From positions 1-17,783 of the forward strand of contig CAZFBR010000050.1 in NCBI GenBank assembly GCA_964517215.1: a stretch of DNA of 17,783 bases. Direction: 5' to 3'. This DNA is from CAZFBR01 sp035353495 [NCBI: uncultured bacterium]. GTDB lineage: Bacteria; DAOPZR01. Below the pieces are notes generated by a model that was given only the letters and a program-made list of their open reading frames with translations, was not told the DNA's origin and did not search any database. Position numbers and translations under genes: made by a program. Of the stretch, positions 7,054-13,270 are shown one piece after another (the stretch's first letter is position 1; each line of letters opens with the position of its first letter).

Positions 7054-8250
7054 CTATCGGGCAGCAGTATGGCGGATTACTGTAATATCCAGCTTTGGAT
7101 CGTAACGGTAATTGCTGTTCTCGCCGCGGGCGCGATGTTGCGCAAGCAATTTGGGGACGGTCATGGCTGGCTCAATGCGGAAATACGACAAAATCATCGC
7201 TGCCGGCACATTGGCCTGAGCCGCCGAATCGCTGTCGATCAGGTACCCGTCGCCAGTGGCGGCAAGATCCTGCTGGAAGCGCTGCTCTTCCATCACTTCG
7301 ACCGCATCGAGTGCCGCGTCCGTCTTCACCTGCGCCGCCGCTGCATCCGCCGGCGGTTCCGTCCCGTGCAGCACCCGCATGGCTTCTTCATAGGGAACTT
7401 CTATACCGGTATTGAAATCAATCCATGCCGGCACACCGGGCATGATGAACCGCTCCATCTGCGCCTGCGCCACCTCGCGGTACTGCACCGTCAGCGCCTG
7501 CACCTGCTGCGCCGTAATGTCGGTTTCCAGCAGCGACAGGGTGGTGGTCAGCAGGGTCTGGTAGATGTCGGGGTGGTCATGCCACAATTTCAGCATGTAG
7601 GCAAACCCGTGCGTGATGAAGATCTGGTGTTTTTTCATCCGGTCATTATCGCCGTCCGCGCTTGACCGTGAGCGCAGCCAGGTCAGCAGGCCGTCGATAT
7701 TCCGCAGCAGCTCTTCCGCGCCGATCAGTTTGCCGTCGAGGGTGACCGTCTTGACCGCCTTTGCCACCTGCACAAACGTGACAAAATCGACCACCACGCA
7801 GCCATCAACGCCGATTCCCAATAATTTGCCAATTTCGCGCTTGGCCATGGCCGCACCGCCAAAGGCATAGGCGGCGTTGATCTTTTGCGGACTGCTGCTG
7901 CCGCCGAAAAAGACGACAGAATCGCGCGGCACCGAGATCAGCGAAATCGTGTCCTGCTCGCAGCGCAGCACCGCAATCGCATCGCTGCGGCACTGCTCGT
8001 TTTTGCGCCGATCGACCCCGAGCAGCAGGATATGCACGGGTGAATCCGTCAGTGTGGCCAGGCGCGGCCACAGGACAGCCGGGTCGGGCAGGGGCGGTCG
8101 TTCCACCGCCGCCGAAGTGATCAATCCCCCGGGTGTGCGCCAGTCCGCCACCGCCGCCAGCGCTAATGCCAGCAGTGCCAGCCCCGCCAATAGAAGAATT
8201 TTGACCCGCCGCCGTCCCGGTACGGGTGTGGTTGTCGTTGTGGTCATCAT
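7054..8250 (-). CDS. LytR-CpsA-Psr (LCP) family protein, membrane anchored
   Basis: LCP proteins transfer lipid-linked glycopolymers to peptidoglycan or other envelope acceptors. From the ATG at 8248-8250 the protein has 398 residues. It has a short Thr-rich cytoplasmic tail, one membrane helix (about 16-36) and an extracytoplasmic LCP domain (about 70-250). Family motifs are ILLLGVDRR with RSDAIAV (74-94), ISVPRDS (105-111), KINAAYAFGG (123-132), and LRSRSSADGDNDRMKKHQ (192-209), matching the conserved Arg/Asp pocket that binds the pyrophosphate lipid. The last 140 residues are not recognised. A second ATG follows at once, and an upstream TTG (8293-8295) with GGAGA ahead is an alternative start, but that TTG overlaps a good -35 box. 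The gene is divergent from an L,D-transpeptidase, which supports an envelope role. Confidence 0.85.
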   Translation of the reverse strand: MMTTTTTTPVPGRRRVKILLLAGLALLALALAAVADWRTPGGLITSAAVERPPLPDPAVLWPRLATLTDSPVHILLLGVDRRKNEQCRSDAIAVLRCEQDTISLISVPRDSVVFFGGSSSPQKINAAYAFGGAAMAKREIGKLLGIGVDGCVVVDFVTFVQVAKAVKTVTLDGKLIGAEELLRNIDGLLTWLRSRSSADGDNDRMKKHQIFITHGFAYMLKLWHDHPDIYQTLLTTTLSLLETDITAQQVQALTVQYREVAQAQMERFIMPGVPAWIDFNTGIEVPYEEAMRVLHGTEPPADAAAAQVKTDAALDAVEVMEEQRFQQDLAATGDGYLIDSDSAAQANVPAAMILSYFRIEPAMTVPKLLAQHRARGENSNYRYDPKLDITVIRHTAAR

Positions 8251-8266
8251 CTCATCTGCCCGCCGG

Positions 8267-8295
8267 AGGATACTCCCTTGCCTGCTGCTTGTCAA
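8267..8295 (-). promoter_or_regulatory. Promoter of the LCP gene
   Basis: Minus-strand TTGACA (8290-8295), a 17-bp spacer and TATCCT (8267-8272). The predicted transcript would begin about ten bases ahead of the ATG at 8250, a very short leader. Its -35 box is five bases from the -35 of the divergent L,D-transpeptidase promoter. Confidence 0.6.
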
Positions 8296-8300
8296 ATCAC

Positions 8301-8329
8301 TTGTCTCCGGCCGTGAGGTGAGCTACACT
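8301..8329 (+). promoter_or_regulatory. Promoter of the L,D-transpeptidase gene, possibly giving a leaderless mRNA
   Basis: Plus-strand TTGTCT (8301-8306), a 17-bp spacer and TACACT (8324-8329), with GC just before the -10. The ATG begins at 8336, seven bases beyond the -10 box, so initiation at the usual distance would place the 5' end at or next to the start codon. A GAGGTGAG stretch at 8315-8322 would then be outside the transcript. Confidence 0.55.
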
Positions 8330-8335
8330 TGCCGC

Positions 8336-9025
8336 ATGAAATATATAATTGGATTGTTCATCCTTGTCATTGTCAGCGGCTGCACCGCCGTCACCCCGAC
8401 AGAACGCGTGTTTTGCCGCGCTGCCGATGGTTCCGACCCGCAGCGCACCGCCAGTCAGATAGTGATCGCCACCGCCGCGCCCGGTGACACGCTGGGCACC
8501 CTTTCCTTATACGAACCGACCTGGCGCGGCTGGCAGCCGACCTTTGGACCCGTGCCCGCCGTGTTCGGCCGCAGCGGGATTGCCCCTGCCGGCGCCAAAC
8601 GCGAAGGCGACGGACGGACACCGTCCGGCTGGTATGCGCTGACAGAATGCTTCGGCTATGACGACACGATTGCCACCGGCCTGCGCTACGTGCAGGTCAC
8701 CGACAGCGACATCTGGATTGACGACGTCAACCATCCCGATTATAACCGTTGGGTGCAGTTGCCCACGACCGCCGCGTCATTCGAGTATCTGCACCGCCGC
8801 GATGTGCTCTATCGGTATGCCATTGTCGTTGATTATAATCGCGACCCGGTGGTGGCCGGCAACGGCAGCGCAATCTTCATCCATATCCGTCGTGCCGATG
8901 GCAGGCCCACTGCCGGCTGCATTGCGCTGGCAGAAACCGATTTGCTGCAGTTGCTGCGCCGCCTGCGACCGTCCCCTGACCCGCACCTGCGGCCGCAGGT
9001 GTTTATCGAGTCCACCCCGGAATAA
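8336..9025 (+). CDS. L,D-transpeptidase (YkuD-like) lipoprotein
   Basis: The 229-residue protein probably forms or remodels peptidoglycan cross-links, or attaches proteins to peptidoglycan, in the periplasm. An N-terminal signal peptide ends in a lipobox, IVSGC, with Cys16. The catalytic domain carries GDGRTPSGWYAL (91-102), the region where YkuD-type folds show GK.TP.G, and FIHIRRADGRPTAGCIAL (181-198) with His183 and catalytic Cys195. The T-x-GC form rather than S-HGC fits the COG3786-type branch. The ATG at 8336 is the first start giving the signal peptide. It diverges from the LCP gene and converges on the CorC-like gene with no bases between the two stops (9023-9025 and 9026-9028). The fold and active site are clear; the exact reaction is inferred. 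Confidence 0.88.
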   Translation: MKYIIGLFILVIVSGCTAVTPTERVFCRAADGSDPQRTASQIVIATAAPGDTLGTLSLYEPTWRGWQPTFGPVPAVFGRSGIAPAGAKREGDGRTPSGWYALTECFGYDDTIATGLRYVQVTDSDIWIDDVNHPDYNRWVQLPTTAASFEYLHRRDVLYRYAIVVDYNRDPVVAGNGSAIFIHIRRADGRPTAGCIALAETDLLQLLRRLRPSPDPHLRPQVFIESTPE

Positions 9026-10267
9026 TCACGTCTCTGCCCGGTATTCCAGCATCACCTGGTGGACATGACCGCGCCGCACCTGTTGGACGGTGAACTGCCA
9101 TGCACCAGCCTGCCGCTGCTGGCCAGGCATCAGTTTTCCGCCCAATTGTGCACGCAGCCACTGGTCAACGGTCAGCTGCGGGTCGGCCAGTGTCTCCGGC
9201 AGCGGCAGCGAACAGCGCGCGGCCAGCGTTGCCAGCCGCAGCGCGCCGCCCACGCGGAACGTCCGCTCGCCGACCCGCACCGCCTCCTCGTTCCGCTCGT
9301 CAAACTCATCCTGAATGTCGCCCGCCAGTTCTTCGATCAGGTCTTCGAGCGTCACCATCCCGAGCACCCGGTTGTCCCGGCCCTTGACGATGGCAAGATG
9401 GTGGCGACGGGCGACGAATAGCTCCAGCATGGTGTTGAGATCAGCCTCCGGTCCGACCAGCAGTACGGACCGCAGAAAGCTGTCAATGCTCACCTGTTCC
9501 AGCCGGTCGGCGAACACCGCCACTTCCTTGATATTGACGTAGCCGGCAATACCGTCGACGTCGTCCGTCTCGCTTACCGGATAGCGGGTGTGCATGTTGC
9601 CGCGCGCCAGGGTGAAACTGGCGCGCAGCGGCGCGGTGCGCTTGAGAAACACAATCCACTCGCGCGGCACCATCACCTCACTGACCTTCAGTTCGCGCAG
9701 CCGCATCGCGTTGTGAATAATACTTGCCTGCTCCGCCGCAAGAACGCCATCTGCCCGCGCCGCACGGGTCAGCGCCTGCAGATCGGCGGCGCTGACCGCG
9801 CCCGCCGTTTCGCGGCTGCCGCCAAACAGGTTTGAAAATTTCTCCGTGATCACGATCAGCGGGTGCAAACCGCGAACCAGCATTGCCAGGCCGGGCGCCA
9901 CCACGCGCGCCAGCCGTTCGCCATGTGTCACCCCGAGCACTTTCGGCAGGATTTCCGTGCCCAGCAGGATCACCAGGGTGAAGATCGTCGAAAACAGCCA
10001 CAGCCAGCGCTCACCGAACAATTCGTCGAATTCGCCGCCGGCGATGGTTGCACCGCCGGTATGCGCCACCGTGTTGAGGATCAGGATTGCCGCGATCGGC
10101 CGGCCCACCTGCCGGCGCAGTTGCAGCCAGGTTCCCGCGTAGCCCTTCCCCTCCTGCTGCAGCGCCGTCATCCGCAGCGGGTTGACACTCAACAGCACCG
10201 CCTCCGCCAGCGAGCAGACAAACGACACACCGACCGCGATCAGGCAACTGACGACAAAAACCGTCAT
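9026..10267 (-). CDS. CorC/CNNM-type (DUF21-CBS-CorC_HlyC) membrane protein
   Basis: The 413-residue protein belongs to the hemolysin C/CNNM family, linked to Mg2+ or other divalent-cation export. The DUF21 transmembrane domain (about 1-150) includes FVCSLAEAVLLS, NTVAHTGGATIAG (65-77) and ILLGTEILPKVLGV. A CBS pair follows (about 195-320), with SEVMVPR at its start and VLGMVTLEDLIEEL near its end. A C-terminal CorC_HlyC domain (about 335-410) is preceded by GDIQDEFDE. The start ATG (10265-10267) overlaps the stop of the upstream transporter as ATGA and has GGAGG in good position; an upstream in-frame start would extend into the neighbour. The overlap indicates coupled translation and a shared role in metal homeostasis. 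The ion is not deducible. Confidence 0.9.
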   Translation of the reverse strand: MTVFVVSCLIAVGVSFVCSLAEAVLLSVNPLRMTALQQEGKGYAGTWLQLRRQVGRPIAAILILNTVAHTGGATIAGGEFDELFGERWLWLFSTIFTLVILLGTEILPKVLGVTHGERLARVVAPGLAMLVRGLHPLIVITEKFSNLFGGSRETAGAVSAADLQALTRAARADGVLAAEQASIIHNAMRLRELKVSEVMVPREWIVFLKRTAPLRASFTLARGNMHTRYPVSETDDVDGIAGYVNIKEVAVFADRLEQVSIDSFLRSVLLVGPEADLNTMLELFVARRHHLAIVKGRDNRVLGMVTLEDLIEELAGDIQDEFDERNEEAVRVGERTFRVGGALRLATLAARCSLPLPETLADPQLTVDQWLRAQLGGKLMPGQQRQAGAWQFTVQQVRRGHVHQVMLEYRAET

Positions 10268-10923
10268 TTGCTGCCTCCACAGCAACTACCGGGTGTTCCG
10301 CAATTGCAGGTGATCGCACCCGATCCGGCCTTGCCCCACGCCTCACGCCCCTCGCGCAGCGAAAACCAGGCCAGCCCCAGCGACCCGACCGCGTCCAACC
10401 AGCCCCAGCCGCAGCAGGCAAACAGCGCGCTCGACGCCAGCAGGATGCAGGACATCCAAATGCAGGTTAACGTGCAGGACGCATCCGCGAGGATCGGTTC
10501 GCTGTTCAGCGCTTTCCCCAGCCGCCGCTTTTCCGCAAACAGCCACCACATGACCGCCAGGGAAATGACGGCGATCACCGTACCGGCCACGGTATTGTCC
10601 GGAACAGCCCCGGCAAGCAGTGAATAGAGCGCTCCCGCCACCAGCCCCGCTGCCAGCACATAAAAACCGACTGCCGTCACCCGCAGTGCCTGCCGCTCAA
10701 ACCGGTCGTGCTCCGTCACCGCAGTACGCTGCATGCGCCACACCATATGGGCAATGCCGATCCCCGACAGCGTTTCAACAAAACTGTCGATCCCGAACCC
10801 GAACAGCGCCAGCGTCTCATCCTGCGCCCCAAACCCGACCGACACGACCCCCTCGACAAGATTATAGGCAACGGTGAACAGACTCAGCCACCAGATCCTC
10901 TGCTGCAATACGCTCAGCGCCAT
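10264..10923 (-). CDS. Small CDF-like cation transporter with a Cys-rich tail
   Basis: The 219-residue protein looks like the membrane domain of a cation-diffusion-facilitator-type exporter. Helices lie around 12-30, 37-62, 82-104, 111-130, 145-170 and 174-190. Candidate metal-site residues include NLVEG (21-25), D46 in FGFGIDSFVE, and D148 in SEPILADASCT; the usual HxxxD of classical CDF proteins is not seen. The cytosolic C-terminal domain of larger CDFs is absent, replaced by a short tail CNCGTPGSCCGGSK (206-219) with four Cys. The start ATG (10921-10923) has GGAGGG nine bases upstream and a clear promoter; the much longer open frame upstream overlaps the divergent gene and is rejected. 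It overlaps the CorC-like gene by ATGA. The specificity is unknown; soft heavy metals are an inference from the Cys tail. Confidence 0.8.
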   Translation of the reverse strand: MALSVLQQRIWWLSLFTVAYNLVEGVVSVGFGAQDETLALFGFGIDSFVETLSGIGIAHMVWRMQRTAVTEHDRFERQALRVTAVGFYVLAAGLVAGALYSLLAGAVPDNTVAGTVIAVISLAVMWWLFAEKRRLGKALNSEPILADASCTLTCIWMSCILLASSALFACCGWGWLDAVGSLGLAWFSLREGREAWGKAGSGAITCNCGTPGSCCGGSK

Positions 10924-10940
10924 GTTGCCCTCCGTTGTCC

Positions 10941-10970
10941 ATCGTAGCAAGCTGCACCCTGGCCGGTCAA
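10941..10970 (-). promoter_or_regulatory. Promoter of the cation transporter/CorC unit
   Basis: Minus-strand TTGACC (10965-10970), an 18-bp spacer and TACGAT (10941-10946), preceded by GC. The expected start lies next to the GGAGGG ribosome site (10928-10933), so the leader would be about 11 bases. Its -35 box is eight bases from the divergent -35 at 10979. Confidence 0.6.
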
Positions 10971-10978
10971 TTGCCGGG

Positions 10979-11007
10979 TGGACGCTCTTCTTCCGGCAAG
11001 CTACAAT
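10979..11007 (+). promoter_or_regulatory. Promoter of the substrate-binding lipoprotein gene
   Basis: Plus-strand TGGACG (10979-10984), a 17-bp spacer and TACAAT (11002-11007), preceded by GC as in the neighbouring promoters. It lies about 32 bp before the ATG at 11039. Confidence 0.6.
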
Positions 11008-11038
11008 GCGCGCACGCTCTCTTGCCAAGGAGACTCCC

Positions 11039-12019
11039 ATGCGCACCTGCCTGCCCGTTGCCGTGCTGCTGCCGGCCCTCTTCCTCGTTGCCTGCGGCGG
11101 CCCCGCCACCACCATCGCGATACCAACCATCGGATACGTCCAGTTTGTCGAATCGCCGCAACTGCTGCAGGGGTTCGACGGCTTCCAGCGGGCGCTGGCC
11201 GACGCCGGTTTGCGCGCCGGCACCGATTTCACCATCTCCTTCCGCTGTGCCCAGGGCGATATGGCCACCATTCCGCTCATCCTCAACAGCTTCATCGACC
11301 AGCGGGTCGCCCTGGTCGCCACCAGCACCAACCCGTGCATGGTCGCCGCCGCCCAGCGGGTGCGCGACCTTCCCGTTGTCATGACTATCTCCATGGATCC
11401 GGCGATCTGCGGCGTGCCGGTGGTGCCGCCCAACATGACCGGGTATTTCAAACCGTTCAGCGCGGCCAGTTTCCTGAAGCTCGTGCGCGACTGCCACCCG
11501 GCCGCCACAGTCATCGGCATTCCCTATTCGCCGCAGGAAGCGCACGTCGAATATGCCGTCAACGCCCTCCGCACGCTGGGCGAACAGCAGGGGCTCACGG
11601 TCATCCTGCAGCCGGTCAGTGCCGTCAGTGAACTGCCGGATGTTGCCCAGGCGCTGGCCGCGCAGGGCGCGCAGGTGTTCATCGTCGCTTCGGACAACAC
11701 CATCTATTCCGGCCTGGCGGCGCTGGTGGCGGTGGCCCGCGACCGGAAAATCCCCATCTTCGTCACCGACGTTGGTCGTACGGAAAACGGCGCGGCGGTC
11801 GGGTGGGGTCTTGACTATTTTGACTGGGGCTATCAGAGCGGCATGGTGGCTGCGGAGATCCTGCGCGGAAAAACCGTTGCCGAGCTTCCCCTGCGCAGCA
11901 ACGAGAAATTCATCGTCGGTTTCAACGATGACGAATGCCGGCGGCAGGGGCTCCCGCTCGATCCGGCAGTGCGCGCCCGCCTGCTCGCCGGCAACGATAC
12001 CGCTGCCGCGCACCCCTGA
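11039..12019 (+). CDS. Orphan ABC-type substrate-binding lipoprotein (ABC_sub_bind/TrpX-like)
   Basis: The 326-residue protein resembles the periplasmic binding proteins of the ABC_sub_bind family (PF04392, COG2984), several of which bind aromatic amino acids or related small ligands. The signal peptide ends in lipobox LVAC with Cys19. The two-lobe fold is suggested by IGYVQFVESPQLLQGFDGFQ (31-50), the middle segment FIVASDNTIYSGLAALVAVA, and DYFDWGYQSGMVAAEILRGK near the end. The ATG at 11039 has AGGAG seven bases upstream and a promoter. No permease or ATPase gene flanks it; instead the remains of a Cache-HAMP sensor begin 13 bp after the stop, so it may once have served as a ligand-presenting partner for signalling rather than transport. 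The ligand is unknown. Confidence 0.85.
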   Translation: MRTCLPVAVLLPALFLVACGGPATTIAIPTIGYVQFVESPQLLQGFDGFQRALADAGLRAGTDFTISFRCAQGDMATIPLILNSFIDQRVALVATSTNPCMVAAAQRVRDLPVVMTISMDPAICGVPVVPPNMTGYFKPFSAASFLKLVRDCHPAATVIGIPYSPQEAHVEYAVNALRTLGEQQGLTVILQPVSAVSELPDVAQALAAQGAQVFIVASDNTIYSGLAALVAVARDRKIPIFVTDVGRTENGAAVGWGLDYFDWGYQSGMVAAEILRGKTVAELPLRSNEKFIVGFNDDECRRQGLPLDPAVRARLLAGNDTAAAHP

Positions 12020-12031
12020 CGGCTCAGGCTT

Positions 12032-12630
12032 GCCCCCGAGGAAACCATCCGGGTTTTTCTACACCTGACCCCGTTTGCCCAGCGCGTCAATGCCACCTGC
12101 ATCTGCACGGTCATCCAGCAGGGCGACTCAATTTATTGCACCGCGTCAAGCGCAAGCCCGGACGAATGGCAACCGCCCGCTGGGATACGGCCGTCTCTTT
12201 CCGGCCATACACCGATAAACCGGAAGTGGTTGCCCCTTGCGTGGGGTGTTGCAGCAGCGCCACGAAATCTATTACGAATATGCGGATGCATACGGCAAGT
12301 TTGGCTTGGTGGTTGTTCCCTGCGTCACCGCCCACGGCCGGGTCTTATGCCTGCGGTGCCGATGACACTATCATCGACATTCAGGCACGCATCCGGGGTG
12401 TACGCAACCATTGCCTGACCATCGGCGGTCTGATCACCGTCGGTGGCATGCTATCGACCGGTTTTCTGGTGAACTGCACCATCACCCCGCTGCAGCGGAT
12501 GGCAGCCTATGCCCGGGCACTCATTGCCAATCATTTTCACGCCAGCGGGGAGATGCGGCAGGACCTCACGGATCTGCCCAGTTCCTGCTCCGGCACCGCC
12601 GGCTACGCCGCCAATCTGCGACCAAAATAT
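12032..12630 (+). pseudogene. Decayed Cache-TM-HAMP sensor (chemoreceptor or kinase) remnant
   Basis: Sensor-like protein pieces appear in order but in different plus-strand frames. One frame (12032-12169) reads APEETIRVFLHLTPFAQRVN and later IQQGDSIYCTASSASPDEW, like the start of a Cache domain. A second (from about 12246 to 12342) reads RHEIYYEYADAYGKFGLVVV, a Cache core. A third (about 12340-12590) reads SYACGADDTIIDIQARIRGV, then a hydrophobic helix LTIGGLITVGGMLSTGFLV, then TPLQRMAAYARALIANHF, like the start of HAMP. The short stretch between also switches frame. No methyl-accepting or kinase domain follows. At least three frame changes rule out a single functional product unless the assembly is wrong. 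Its tight spacing to the substrate-binding gene suggests a former operon. Confidence 0.7.
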
Positions 12631-12636
12631 GACAAC

Positions 12637-12666
12637 GGCCGGAGAGAGCACGCGCTCCCTCCGGCC
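12637..12666 (-). terminator. Probable terminator of the Cache lipoprotein gene
   Basis: A 13-bp inverted repeat with one mismatch (GGCCGGAG-G-GAGC against GCTC-T-CTCCGGCC) encloses a four-base loop, 17 bp beyond the lipoprotein stop on the minus strand. The following minus-strand bases GTTGTCATATTTT are only moderately T-rich, so termination efficiency is uncertain. It also separates that gene from the plus-strand pseudogene. Confidence 0.55.
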
Positions 12667-12683
12667 TGTTGGTCGTGAGATCG

Positions 12684-13223
12684 TCAGCGGTTGGCAAACA
12701 GTACGTCTGCCGTTACCACTCCCAGCAGCTGGGGATTGCGCCCCGCCGTATAAACCGGTATCGAATACGTCACCATCTTCACCCGCACCCCCGCACCCAG
12801 CACATCATGGTACGGTTCGCTCCAGCATTGCGTGCCGCGCGCCGCGGGCGCGCTGTACCACGCCACGGCGGGACGGGTGTAGTCGCCGCTCCGCGCGATA
12901 TTCTTGCGCAGGATGCTCCGACCGCTGCGCCACACATACGGCGCGGCCAGCCGCGCCGACGTCCCCGGGGCCATCCCCGGCGCAAACGCCATCGCCGAAC
13001 CGAAAATCTGCGGCCGCGCCGCCAGAAACGCCTGCAGGCGCGCATACGTTTCCCGCTGTGATGTCGGCGGCGTGCGCTCCATCATTTCTGCCAGCACCGC
13101 CAGTTCCTGTTCAACATATTCCTGCCGGTCAGCCGGCACGCCGGTAATCACCGGCGACGTTACCGCGCATCCGCCCGCCAGCATTGCCAGCAGCAGCACT
13201 GCCACCCCGCATAATTTCCGCAT
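12684..13223 (-). CDS. Free-standing Cache-domain lipoprotein
   Basis: The 179-residue protein is predicted to be secreted and lipidated: signal peptide 1-18, lipobox AGGC, Cys19. Residues 30-175 resemble the ligand-binding half of a double-Cache sensor: FGSAMAFAPG (74-83), APYVWRSGR (94-102), CWSEPYHD (133-140), MVTYSIPVY (150-158) and LLGVVTADV (166-174). In sensor proteins this segment is followed by a membrane helix and a signalling domain; here the protein ends directly after the TADV strand. The start ATG (13221-13223) has GGAGG eight bases upstream. It follows gldA by 47 bp on the same strand, so the two may be co-transcribed, although a hairpin lies between. A periplasmic ligand-binding role is an inference; nothing shows the ligand. 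Confidence 0.75.
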   Translation of the reverse strand: MRKLCGVAVLLLAMLAGGCAVTSPVITGVPADRQEYVEQELAVLAEMMERTPPTSQRETYARLQAFLAARPQIFGSAMAFAPGMAPGTSARLAAPYVWRSGRSILRKNIARSGDYTRPAVAWYSAPAARGTQCWSEPYHDVLGAGVRVKMVTYSIPVYTAGRNPQLLGVVTADVLFANR

Positions 13224-13246
13224 ACCCCGTCCCTCCTGATGATTTA

Positions 13247-13265
13247 ACCGGTCGCACCGACCGGT
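13247..13265. repeat. Intercistronic hairpin between gldA and the Cache lipoprotein gene
   Basis: ACCGGTCG and CGACCGGT form a perfect 8-bp stem with a three-base loop, in the 47-bp gap. On the minus strand it is followed by TAAATCATC, not a T tract, then the AGGAGGG ribosome site. It may partially terminate or stabilise the gldA transcript. Confidence 0.5.
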
Positions 13266-13270
13266 GCATG

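Noticed and set aside
10924-11520. N-terminal extension of the cation transporter frame to 11520
   Set aside because: The added 199 residues run antisense through the substrate-binding gene. The ATG at 10923 has a ribosome site, a promoter and the start of the first membrane helix.
10967-12013. 348-residue minus-strand frame opposite the substrate-binding protein
   Set aside because: It mirrors the coding frame of a well-supported lipoprotein gene and has a low-complexity Gly/Arg/Asp/His composition without a known domain.
12035-12058. Possible intrinsic terminator after the substrate-binding gene
   Set aside because: Only a 4-bp CCCG/CGGG stem with an 11-base loop precedes the T5 tract, and the stretch lies within the sensor remnant, so the T run is probably coincidental.
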